Shown: positions 18,017 through 26,700 of the stretch, one piece after another
Position numbering within the stretch: the stretch's first letter is position 1
Layout: the number at the start of each line of letters is the position of its first letter
The notes under the pieces: model-generated
Seen by the model: the letters and a program-made list of their open reading frames with translations, nothing else
Database searches by the model: none
What the model was told of the DNA's origin: nothing
Assembly: GCA_018781585.1 (NCBI GenBank)
Contig: JADMJT010000030.1
Span: 33,068 to 75,705 of the forward strand
DNA length: 42,638 nucleotides
Source: Burkholderiales bacterium
GTDB lineage: Bacteria; Pseudomonadota; Gammaproteobacteria; Burkholderiales; Thiobacteraceae
Direction: 5' to 3'
Position numbers and translations under genes: made by a program

Positions 18017-21000
18017 CGCCCTCCTCCTTTTTCGAGGTGACATGAGGGTGTTGCACCGACTGGTGCGCGAGTTTTTTGTGGTGATCGATCTCTTCTCGCA
18101 GTTGCGACGTGCTGCGTTTTTCCACGAGATGCCGATCGGTAATGAGCTTGAAGAACATGGGCACGAAAAAAATCGCCAGGAAAGTCGCAGCCATCATGCC
18201 GCCCATTACCCCAGTGCCGACCGACTGCCGCGCCCCGGCGCCAGCGCCGCTGGAAATCGCCAGCGGCAACACGCCGAGAATAAAAGCCAACGAGGTCATG
18301 AGAATGGGGCGGAAGCGCAGGCGCGCGGCTTCCAGCGCCGCCGCCGAGGCGGAAAAACCCTCGTGATGTTTCATCGACGCGTATTCCACGATCAAGATGG
18401 CGTTCTTGGCGGCCAGACCCAGCAGGGTGACCAAGCCGATCTGGAAATACACATCGTTGGTCATGCCGCGCAACCATACCGCGGCCAGCGCGCCGAAGGT
18501 GCCAAAAGGTAAGGCCAGCAGCACCGAAAATGGCAGCGACCATTTTTCGTATTGCGCGGCCAGAATCAGGAACACCATGATCGCCGCCAAACCAAGCGCT
18601 AAGCCGGAGGTGCCACTGGATTTTTTCTCTTGAAACGACGCGCCGCCCCAGTCGTAGCTGAAGTCGGCGGGGAGCACTTCCTGCGCGATGCGCTCGACGG
18701 CCTGAATCGCTTGGCCCGAGGAGACGCCGGGCGCACCCTGGCCGATTAGTTTGACCGCCGGCAAATTGTTAAAGCGGTCGATCGAATCCGGCCCCGCAGT
18801 AAAACGCACATTGGCCAGCGCTTTGATCGGCACCATCTCGCCCTTATCCGAACGTACATAAATATCGCCAATCGCCTCCGGACGTTTGCGATAAGCTGGA
18901 TCCGCCGACATTAAGACTTGCCAAGTGCGCCCGTATTTATTGAAATCATTGACATAGTAAGTGCCGAGCGTCGCAGCCAAGGTGCTATAGGCATTATCAA
19001 CCGACACCCCGAGCGCTTTGGCTTTTTCCCGATCGAGATCGACATAGAGTTGCGGCACGGCGGCGCGCCAGAAAGTGTTGACGCCGCCCAATGCGGGATC
19101 TTTGTTGGCGCGCGCCAGAAATTGCCCCATCACTTCGGCCAAACGGGCCGCGCCGCCTTCGCCCCGATTCTGGATATAAAACTCAAAACCACCGGCCGTA
19201 CCCAATCCGAAGATAGGCGGCGGATTGAAGGCGAGCACCAGGGCTTCCTTGATGTGCGCGGTTTTCATGAAGAGTTCGCCCACCAATTCTTTGGACGTCA
19301 CCTGGCGCTTGTCCCAATGTTTTTGGGTGACGAAAATCGTGGCCGCATTGTTGCGGTAACCGCCGCCGATGAAATCGAAGCCGGTAAACGCCACCACGTC
19401 TTCATTCGCCGGGTTGGATTTGACCGCCTTCAACACCTCCGCCACGACCCGGTCGGTGCGCTCCAGCGTCGCGCCGTCGGGCAAGATTACCGCCGAGATG
19501 TAATAGCCTTGATCCTCGTCCGGCACCAAGCTGCCCGGCGTGACGCGCCACAAGCCGGCGGCGATGACCACCATGCCGGCGAATAGCAGTAAGCCAATGC
19601 CGCCGCGACGGATCATCCAGGCGACACCGTCGGCGTAGCGTCCGGTGACGCGATGAAATCCCGTATTGAACCAAGTGAAAAACCGCCCCGGCACTTTGTG
19701 TTCATGCTTCAACAGCATCACGCACAAGGCTGGCGTCAAGGTCAGCGCCACCATGCCCGAGATCACTACCGCGATGGCGATGGTCACCGCGAATTGGCGG
19801 TACAACTCGCCGCTGAGGCCGCCGAGAAAAGCGATGGGCACGAACACCGCACATAGCACCAAGACAATCGCCACCACTGGGCCGGTGACTTCCTTCATGG
19901 CTTTGATCGCCGCTTCGCGCGCCGCCAGGCCTTCTTCGTGCATGATGCGCTCGACGTTTTCCAACACGACGATTGCATCGTCCACCACGATACCGATCGC
20001 CAGCACCATGCCGAACAAAGTCAGGGTATTGATCGAATAGCCCAGCATATACATGCCGGCAAAGGTACCGATGAGCGAGACCGGCACCGCGGCAAAGGGA
20101 ATTAAAGTGGCGCGCCAATTTTGCAGGAACAGGAACACGACCAAGAACACCAGCAACATGGCCTCGGCCAAGGTGATCACCACTTCGCGGATCGAGACTT
20201 CGACAAAGCGCGTGGTGTCGTAGGGGATCGAGTAGGTGAAGCCATCCGGGAAACGGGCGGACAACTCTTTCATCTTGCCGCGCACCTCGTTCCCCACATC
20301 CAGCGCATTCGCGCCCGGTTGCAAAAAGATCCCCACCAGGGTTGCCGGCTGGCCGTTGATGCGGCCGATGAAATCGTAGTCCTTGGCAGCCAGCTCAACC
20401 CGCGCAACATCCTTGAGGCGCAGCGTGGAGCCATCGGCATTGGCGCGGATAATAATATTCTCGAATTCGCGCGCATCAGCGAGCCGCCCTTTGGTGGTGA
20501 TGGTGTACACCAGTTCCTGCGGGCCGCCGGTCGGCGTTTGGCCGATCTTGCCGGCGGCGAATTGCGCGTTCTGCTCGTTGATCGCTTGTACGAGATCGGC
20601 AGTAGTGAGTTTGAGCTGCGTGAGGCGATCGGGCTTGACCCAGATGCGCATCGCGTAATCTTTTGCGCCGAAAATCTGCACGTTGGTGGTGCCCGGTACA
20701 CGCTTCAACTGATCCAGCACATTCAGCAGGACATAGTTGGAGGTATACAAATCGTCATAGCGCCCATCGGGAGAATAGAACGCCAGCACTTGCAAGAAAG
20801 AAGACGAACCCTTCTCCACCGTCACGCCTTGCCGCCGCACTTCCTGCGGCAGGCGCGGTTCGGCTTGTTTGACGCGGTTATTGACGTTGAGCGCAGCTTG
20901 ATCGATATCGGCGCCGATATCGAAGGTGACTTGAATTTGCACCGTGCCATTGGACGTCGAGGTCGAGCTCATATAGAGCATGTGCTCGACGCCGTTGATT

Positions 21001-21206
21001 TGGTTTTCGAGCGGCGCGGCCACCGTTTGCTCGATCACCTCGGCCGACGCGCCGGGATAGACCGCGGTGACGGTGACCACTGGCGGTGCAATCTCCGGAT
21101 ACTGCGCGATCGGCAGCGTGCGCATCGCCGACAGCCCCGCGATGACTAAGAAGATCGAGAGGACGGCGGCGAAAATCGGACGGTCAATGAAAAAGCGCGA
21201 GAACAT
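18009..21206 (-). CDS. RND multidrug efflux transporter (HAE-1, AcrB/MexB-like)
   Basis: This 1065-residue proton-driven inner-membrane pump is full length. It starts FSRFFIDRPIFAAVLSIF and carries LPIAQYPEIAPP, the GIVVDDAIVVLENVER segment with the transmembrane-4 aspartate pair, and a second half with LLGLAAKNAILIVEYA. The periplasmic loops and GXGX motifs are like AcrB/MexB, so substrates are probably hydrophobic drugs or solvents rather than metals. The C-terminal cytoplasmic tail is basic. It lies 11 bases after the MFP gene and overlaps the channel gene. The divergent TetR regulator probably controls it. Confidence 0.95.
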   Translation of the reverse strand: MFSRFFIDRPIFAAVLSIFLVIAGLSAMRTLPIAQYPEIAPPVVTVTAVYPGASAEVIEQTVAAPLENQINGVEHMLYMSSTSTSNGTVQIQVTFDIGADIDQAALNVNNRVKQAEPRLPQEVRRQGVTVEKGSSSFLQVLAFYSPDGRYDDLYTSNYVLLNVLDQLKRVPGTTNVQIFGAKDYAMRIWVKPDRLTQLKLTTADLVQAINEQNAQFAAGKIGQTPTGGPQELVYTITTKGRLADAREFENIIIRANADGSTLRLKDVARVELAAKDYDFIGRINGQPATLVGIFLQPGANALDVGNEVRGKMKELSARFPDGFTYSIPYDTTRFVEVSIREVVITLAEAMLLVFLVVFLFLQNWRATLIPFAAVPVSLIGTFAGMYMLGYSINTLTLFGMVLAIGIVVDDAIVVLENVERIMHEEGLAAREAAIKAMKEVTGPVVAIVLVLCAVFVPIAFLGGLSGELYRQFAVTIAIAVVISGMVALTLTPALCVMLLKHEHKVPGRFFTWFNTGFHRVTGRYADGVAWMIRRGGIGLLLFAGMVVIAAGLWRVTPGSLVPDEDQGYYISAVILPDGATLERTDRVVAEVLKAVKSNPANEDVVAFTGFDFIGGGYRNNAATIFVTQKHWDKRQVTSKELVGELFMKTAHIKEALVLAFNPPPIFGLGTAGGFEFYIQNRGEGGAARLAEVMGQFLARANKDPALGGVNTFWRAAVPQLYVDLDREKAKALGVSVDNAYSTLAATLGTYYVNDFNKYGRTWQVLMSADPAYRKRPEAIGDIYVRSDKGEMVPIKALANVRFTAGPDSIDRFNNLPAVKLIGQGAPGVSSGQAIQAVERIAQEVLPADFSYDWGGASFQEKKSSGTSGLALGLAAIMVFLILAAQYEKWSLPFSVLLALPFGTFGALAAVWLRGMTNDVYFQIGLVTLLGLAAKNAILIVEYASMKHHEGFSASAAALEAARLRFRPILMTSLAFILGVLPLAISSGAGAGARQSVGTGVMGGMMAATFLAIFFVPMFFKLITDRHLVEKRSTSQLREEIDHHKKLAHQSVQHPHVTSKKEEGDV

Positions 21207-21217
21207 GGCGGACGCCC

Positions 21218-22384
21218 TTATTTTTTCGCGGGGTTGGTATCAGCGATGCGCACTGGCGCGCCGGGGCCGATTTTCATCACACCATCGACGATCACTTTAT
21301 CGCCCGCTTGCAGCCCGCTTTCGATCAACCAAGATTCGCCCGACCAATCACCCACCGTAACGGGTCGTGCCTCGGCCTGGTTCTGCGCGTTGACGACATA
21401 GACGAAGCGCCCCTGGGGGCCCTGCAACACCGCGCGCTGCGGCACGAGAATGGCGTCGGGACGTTGCGCACCCGTGAGCGTGACCCGCACAAACTGGCCG
21501 GGGTGTAACACGCTGGATGGATTCGGTAATACCGCACGTGTTTCGCTGGTGCCAGTTTCAGCACTGATGCGTACATCGGAAAAATTCAGTTTCCCCGTCT
21601 TATCATAGAGGCGGCCATCGGCGAGTTTGACGGTGACCGCAAACCGGCCATCTTTGGGCAGCGTCAAACGCCCGGCATCCACTTCGCGCTTGAGTTTCAG
21701 GCGCTCCTCGTCGGAGATACCGAACAGCACATACATGGGATCGATTTGGATCACCGAGGTCAACAACACATCCGGGCCCGTGACGTAATTCCCTTCGGAA
21801 CGTTGTGCACGGCCAGCGATACCGGATATCGGCGCGATCACCCGCGTGTAGCCAAGTTTGAGCTTGGCATCGTCAAGCTTGGCGCGTGTCGCTTTGAGTT
21901 CGGCGTCGGCAATCGCTTCAGCGGAGACTGCATCGTCGTATTCTTTTTGGCTGGCCGCTTTGGCGGCGTACAAAGGCTTCAAGCGCGCAGCGTTGTGCTT
22001 CGCCTGGGTTAGCCGCGCCTCGGCGCCGGCACGCTCCGCCTCGGCCGCCGCCAATGCCGATTGGAATGGCGCGGGATCCAAGCTAAACAGCGATTGTCCT
22101 TGCGCAACGCGCTCGCCTTCAATGAAATTGCGTTTTTGCAGAATGCCAGTGACGCGTGCGCGCACTTCGACCTCGCGCGAGCCCGCGGTTTGCCCAACGT
22201 ATTCGAAGCTGGCCGGCACGGCTGCAGGGGCTATCGTGATGACCGCCACCTCGGGCGGCGGCATGCCGCCATGCGGCTGCGAACCTGACGGTTTACAGCC
22301 TGCCGCAAGGAAACCCAGCGTGAGAATAGAGAGCGCCGCGAACATGCGCTTGCGTGGGAATAAGAAAAATAGGTGATGCTTCAT
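21218..22384 (-). CDS. RND membrane fusion protein (AcrA/MexA-like lipoprotein)
   Basis: This 388-residue periplasmic adaptor bridges the RND pump and the outer-membrane channel. A lipobox GFLAAGC gives acylated Cys30. The first beta-barrel/lipoyl segment EVEVRARVTG is followed by the helical hairpin (about 105-175), the second lipoyl half with GYTRVIAPISGIAGR, and the C-terminal barrel with QRAVLQGPQGRFVYVV. GGAGGG is about 9 bases before ATG 22384; an internal ATG (residue 14) would give a shorter signal and cannot be excluded. It is the first gene of the efflux operon. Confidence 0.94.
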   Translation of the reverse strand: MKHHLFFLFPRKRMFAALSILTLGFLAAGCKPSGSQPHGGMPPPEVAVITIAPAAVPASFEYVGQTAGSREVEVRARVTGILQKRNFIEGERVAQGQSLFSLDPAPFQSALAAAEAERAGAEARLTQAKHNAARLKPLYAAKAASQKEYDDAVSAEAIADAELKATRAKLDDAKLKLGYTRVIAPISGIAGRAQRSEGNYVTGPDVLLTSVIQIDPMYVLFGISDEERLKLKREVDAGRLTLPKDGRFAVTVKLADGRLYDKTGKLNFSDVRISAETGTSETRAVLPNPSSVLHPGQFVRVTLTGAQRPDAILVPQRAVLQGPQGRFVYVVNAQNQAEARPVTVGDWSGESWLIESGLQAGDKVIVDGVMKIGPGAPVRIADTNPAKK

Positions 22385-22461
22385 ACTGGGATACCCTCCG
22401 GGATGGAACGGCTTGGCATACGCGCTGTGCAGCTTGGCAGAACTTTATTGCATCTGATGTT

Positions 22462-22491
22462 ATCATACGTACATTCTTGTATGTATGTAAA
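22462..22491 (-). promoter_or_regulatory. Efflux operon promoter with AcrR-like operator
   Basis: The inverted repeat CATACGTACA (22464-22473) and TGTATGTATG (22478-22487), with a four-base spacer and one mismatch, resembles the AcrR operator of enterobacteria. On the minus strand TTTACA (22491-22486), 18 bases, and TATGAT (22467-22462) form a promoter for the fusion-protein gene that the operator covers completely. The TetR gene starts 56 bases away on the other strand, so it is probably autoregulated from the same site. Confidence 0.75.
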
Positions 22492-22542
22492 GTGCCCGCA
22501 TGGCTCGTGCCTGTGAGGCACCCCACGAAGGAGATTGCCGGC

Positions 22543-23211
22543 ATGGTCCGACGCACCAAGCAAGCCGCCTTAGAAACGCGCAGCCTGATTCTCGACACGG
22601 CGGAACGGGTATTCGAACAAAAAGGCGTGTCGCACACCACACTGACCGACATCGCCAAGGCCGCCGGGCTCACCCGAGGCGCGATCTATTGGCATTTCAA
22701 AAACAAAGTGGATTTGTTTCAAGCCATGATGGATCGCATCAAGCTGCCGATGGAACATACCAAAGCGCGTAGTAGCGCCGATCTGGATGACCCGCTCGCA
22801 TTTGTGCGCGATTGCGCGCTGGGTGTGTTGAAGCAGATCACCCGCGACCCGCAGACGCAGCGCGTGTTCGAAATCTGCTGCCACAAAGTCGAATACGTCG
22901 ATGAAATGACCCAACTGCGCGAACGCCATATCGAGTGCCGCTCGGAATTTTTATCGCAACTGGAACGCGGGCTGCGCCATGCAGCAAAACAGGGATTACT
23001 TCCCGCCAGTGTCAATCCACGTTATGCCGCGGTGGGCCTGCACGCGCTGGTGGATGGCCTGATCATGAATTGGGTACTCGACCCAAAGTATTTTCCGCTG
23101 GCCAAGGCGGCCGCACCGATGATCGATCACTACATTGACAGCCTCAAATCCGTAACGAGCAAACCCGCCGCACCCAAGAAAATTGCTAAACGGCGCAGCC
23201 GTGTAACTTAA
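22543..23211 (+). CDS. TetR-family repressor of the efflux operon (AcrR-like)
   Basis: This 222-residue repressor has an N-terminal helix-turn-helix (TLTDIAKAAGLTRGAIYWHF, about residues 33-52). The C-terminal ligand domain begins KVDLFQAMMDRIKLP and resembles AcrR/TtgR regulators. ATG 22543 follows AAGGAG by nine bases; longer frames start inside the operator and have no ribosome site. A lysine/arginine-rich tail ends the protein. It is divergent from the pump operon and probably leaves the operator when bound by drug, allowing pump expression. Confidence 0.92.
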   Translation: MVRRTKQAALETRSLILDTAERVFEQKGVSHTTLTDIAKAAGLTRGAIYWHFKNKVDLFQAMMDRIKLPMEHTKARSSADLDDPLAFVRDCALGVLKQITRDPQTQRVFEICCHKVEYVDEMTQLRERHIECRSEFLSQLERGLRHAAKQGLLPASVNPRYAAVGLHALVDGLIMNWVLDPKYFPLAKAAAPMIDHYIDSLKSVTSKPAAPKKIAKRRSRVT

Positions 23212-23235
23212 AGTGCAGGACTAAACCCTCTCGCC

Positions 23236-23328
23236 ATGGAGTATACGATTCGTGCGCCGGCGATGACGCAGCGAAATCGCTGGCAATTCACCCGCGCCGG
23301 CGAATTTGCATATTTTGACCTAGCTTGA
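23236..23328 (+). pseudogene. Second cupredoxin-like fragment
   Basis: A short frame from ATG 23236 to TGA 23328 encodes RWQFTRAGEFAYFDLA near its end, matching GWQFTRAGEFYYAC of the remnant at 16419. The DNA 23279-23303 is identical to 16432-16456 for 25 bases, and the next changes (GAG/GAA, TTC/TTT) are synonymous, as expected for once-coding copies. It ends exactly at the left border of the IS21-like element. It is too short to fold as a cupredoxin. Confidence 0.45.
23322..23328 (+). repeat. Putative target-site duplication, left copy
   Basis: AGCTTGA lies immediately outside the left terminal repeats and is repeated in the same orientation at 29056-29062 outside the right ones. Seven bases is within the 4-8 bp range usual for IS21-family insertion. 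Confidence 0.6.
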
Positions 23329-23397
23329 GCACCTATTTCGACGCAACGTGATCATCTGTTTCGATAAAACGTGATCAACGCTTTTGACAACGTGGCG
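23329..23397 (+). repeat. Left IS21-like multiple terminal repeat
   Basis: Units TTTCGACGCAACGTGATCA (23336-23354) and TTTCGATAAAACGTGATCA (23359-23377) are offset by 23 bases. A decayed third copy, TTTTGACAACGTGGCG, follows at about 23382-23397. Units point inward. Confidence 0.7.
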
Positions 23398-23436
23398 CCC
23401 ATACTAAAACCTGAACCCACCTTCGTGGGGTACTTA

Positions 23437-23661
23437 TCAAACGGCTGAAATGCAGCGGGAGCGGGAGTCCAGGCGATTTGCGGCGAATGTCTCATACTCG
23501 GCCAGAGCCGACTCTGAGGCAAGTAGTCGCTTCAGTCCGCTACCAACCGAGTGCGGCCCTTCGCGATCGATTGGGTTAAACGGCAGGTAACTGCGTACTC
23601 CTGTCATCCGTGGCGCCGACCACGGGCAACTGGCCGGCCGAGCGGAAAAATTTATATTCAT
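23437..23661 (-). CDS. Possible small hypothetical protein inside the element
   Basis: This is a 74-residue open frame from ATG 23661 to a stop at 23437 with no good ribosome site. The C-terminal half (SGLKRLLASESALAEYE) looks protein-like; I recognise no family. A CCCAC-CTTC-GTGGG hairpin at 23417-23429 lies just downstream and could terminate it. It sits between the left terminal repeats and the end of the NACHT gene. The remainder of 23212-23733 shows no other gene. Confidence 0.25.
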   Translation of the reverse strand: MNINFSARPASCPWSAPRMTGVRSYLPFNPIDREGPHSVGSGLKRLLASESALAEYETFAANRLDSRSRCISAV

Positions 23662-23733
23662 TCACCAACGTCCGCAATTTGATTAATAGCTGACAAATAG
23701 TCTAGCGAATCAGAGACTGTCTAATTGGCAGGA

Positions 23734-26700
23734 TTAGGCAGAAGCAATCAGGAATTCTTCCGCGATTGCCTGTGCAAGGGTAGTTACCTTTCCATCGAGA
23801 ACGTCCAACCCGTCTGGTACTGGAACTGCCCCTTCCAAGTACTCATTAAACCTTCCAATCATCTCAAGACGGCTTTCATTTTTTAGTTTTCCGGAAATGG
23901 CGAGGAGTTTTAATGCAGTGATTTTGCGTGAACAGTCTGGGTCAACGATTAGATTTTGAAGCAAAGCCTCTGCCGAGGGAGAGAATGCCCATTTACGCAG
24001 TCCTTGCTGATATTGGACTGGCAATGCGCGCCCCCATTCCCAAGTGGCCTCGATCATTCTTTCGATGCAGGCAAGCGCTTTCATTTCATCGCCCGTGATA
24101 CTGCATAGTGAAAGCGCAATATGAATGGGAAGCTTGGGTTGCTCATCTTGCTTCAATAGGGCTTGAAGTGCGGGAGTGTCTGGCCATCCAAGGGCCAAGG
24201 CATATAAAAAGTTGGAGATCGGTTGTGGTGGGGTCGCTACGTCTGTGCTCGATGGTGCCCATGCATCTCCCAAGTCATTTAACGCTTGGGAGTCTCCCCC
24301 GAATTGCTCGGCATAGATGCGCTGAGCCTCCGATATGTTGCCTCTATGGAACGATGATCCCCTGTCATTGATCATCTCAAGTAGACAGGTGCGCAGTTCG
24401 TTGGAGCCGGGCAGAAGCTCAGCCATTAAGGTCAGACTTTCTGGTGTGCGATCCTGGAGTGGCATGATCTTCAAGTATGTTATCAATTGGCTGCGCGCAG
24501 AACTATTAACCAAGGCCTCACTTGCAGTGCCGTTGTAAATGAGTCCTCCCCAAGGCATTTCGATGGCTTTCCCAAGCGCCTGTGAAGCGTTGTGCAACTC
24601 ATCCCAGTGCTCGAACAGGGTACGGGAAGTTAGGCTATCTGCTTCATGGTATTCGGCGAGCCAGTGAAGAGCAGAGGGAGAGCCTTTGGTCAGGACGTCA
24701 ATGCACGTCTCATATTTACCCAGTAGGAGGAAGCCGGAAAAGGCGCTGCGTCTACGTTTCTGAAAATAATGCCCCGAGGAATCTAGCTCTTCATGGAGTT
24801 TGCCCAGCAAAGGCTCCATGAGTTCAGGCAATTGCTGGGCTGCAATGCAGCGAGCCAAAACCCCGGAGGTGCGAATTTGATCACTATCCTCGGCAAAAAT
24901 GGAGGCAGTTAGCCGCTGAACGGTTTCCGGGGGGATCGGGTGTTCACGTATTACGCGAAATACCTCGGCCCTTGCATCGGACCTGGCTGGCCGCGCGGCC
25001 ATCAATAGCTTGGGGCGAATTGCCGGATTACCCTCATGGCTCGTCGCTATTGAAGCGATGGAAGGACCATCAATATTTGCGAATGCGGACTCAATCCACG
25101 TTTGTACATCGTGGTCGTTCGGAAAGGCTGCAATAAGCCTGCTTTGAAAATCGATCTTGTGGTAGTACCAGACATTCTTGGATAAGGCTTCCTTGACGAC
25201 GGCCAGACATTCGTCATCCCCGAATTCGTCAAGCAAGTGGCTAACGGGGGCGCTGATGTCACGTCCATCGGCTGTTCTTGCTGCTTTAAGTAGCCAACTG
25301 CGCCTTGCCTCTTTTTCCGGTACGAACGAATGTGCCCAGGTGGCAAGGAATGCAACCTCTCCGGGAGGTTTCAAGAATTCATTGGATAAAAATGTAGTTA
25401 CGGTATCGTCGTTATGCCATACATCCATGAGCGTTGAGATTATCCAGTATTTATGCAAACTATCGGTTTCGGTTAGATAGGCTGCAAGCAGCTCGGATTT
25501 TGCGGCATCGTCGCCAATTACCGAGTAGGCACGCTTTGCATCCGGCCCCCAATAAATAGCTTGGTATTTTGTGCGGCGCTCTTCCAAGTCTTTCCGAATC
25601 GCGCTTGATAATTCCGGATTGCCGCGGAATCCTGTGAACATTGCTTCCCAGAAGGATTCGTCGCGGATATGCGATGGAGAAAAGCTGAGAAAATAACCGG
25701 CAATGCTGTGCGCTACCTCTGTGTCTCCCGGCCATGAATGCGCCAGAAATGAGATAAGCCGCTCTTTATCGAATGGAGCATGGTTATACGGGTTGCACAA
25801 CTCATCCAAGGCAAGCCGCTTGAATTCTTCATCTTTCCCCCACCCTTGGACCAACACCTCGCGACAGGTGTCTCGCAGTTCATACGATACAGTCCCGTTG
25901 GTGAACATATGCCAGATTTTCTGGCGATCATCTTCGCTACGCAGGCCTCTTGATATTCGAATTGCGATGCCTGTCAGGGCCAAATCCGCGTCCCTGGATC
26001 GGCAAGCGTTAACAGCTAGTTCATCTAATGCATAGTGGTCAGGCCAGCCTTTCCATAAACCATGCAGAGCAGCAGCGCGTACGCCGGTATCCGGCCAGTT
26101 TTTGGCCTTTTGGGCTAATTCGTTTCCTAAATCACTTTCGGAGGCAAATATCCTTGCCAAGCTTTCTGCTGCTGCCCGACGACAGCTGACAGCCTCGTCA
26201 TGTAATGCTAATTTCAGGATGTGTAGCAAATCGTCGAATGGTTTCCAATTTCCCAGTGCCTTGATGAGTTTGGCTCTGTCCCATACCGAACGCGCAGGCA
26301 CCCAATTGGCGATACGGTTTTCGCAAGTATTGGCTACCGAAGGGGAGCGAAGGCCTTGGGCAATCTGGCCTGCCAAAGCTTGCCGTAATTTTTGGAAAGG
26401 CGTCGTCTCCACTTGATCGGCTGCCTCGTCGATAGTGGAGCGAGCTTCCCTTGGTGAAAGGCCGAGATCATTTGCAGCGAGTTCGGTTCGTAGCAGCAGG
26501 AGTTGGATTTTCTCCCAAGGTGTAGCTGCGGATTCTTTCAGACGGTCAATGGCGCGTTGGGTCGCCCCCTTGCCTTGGTCAGTTCCTCGGACACTGAACC
26601 ACGCCAGAATTACTTCGTGCCATTGAGGTTGGTTCCACACACTGGCTAGCCAGGTTAGTTGTTCTTCCTCATCCTTGCGCACCATGGCCTGGGCCGCCAG

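Noticed and set aside
20121-21149. 342-codon frame opposite the RND pump gene
   Set aside because: It is a His/Arg-rich, low-complexity translation typical of an antisense shadow; the pump frame is full length and conserved.
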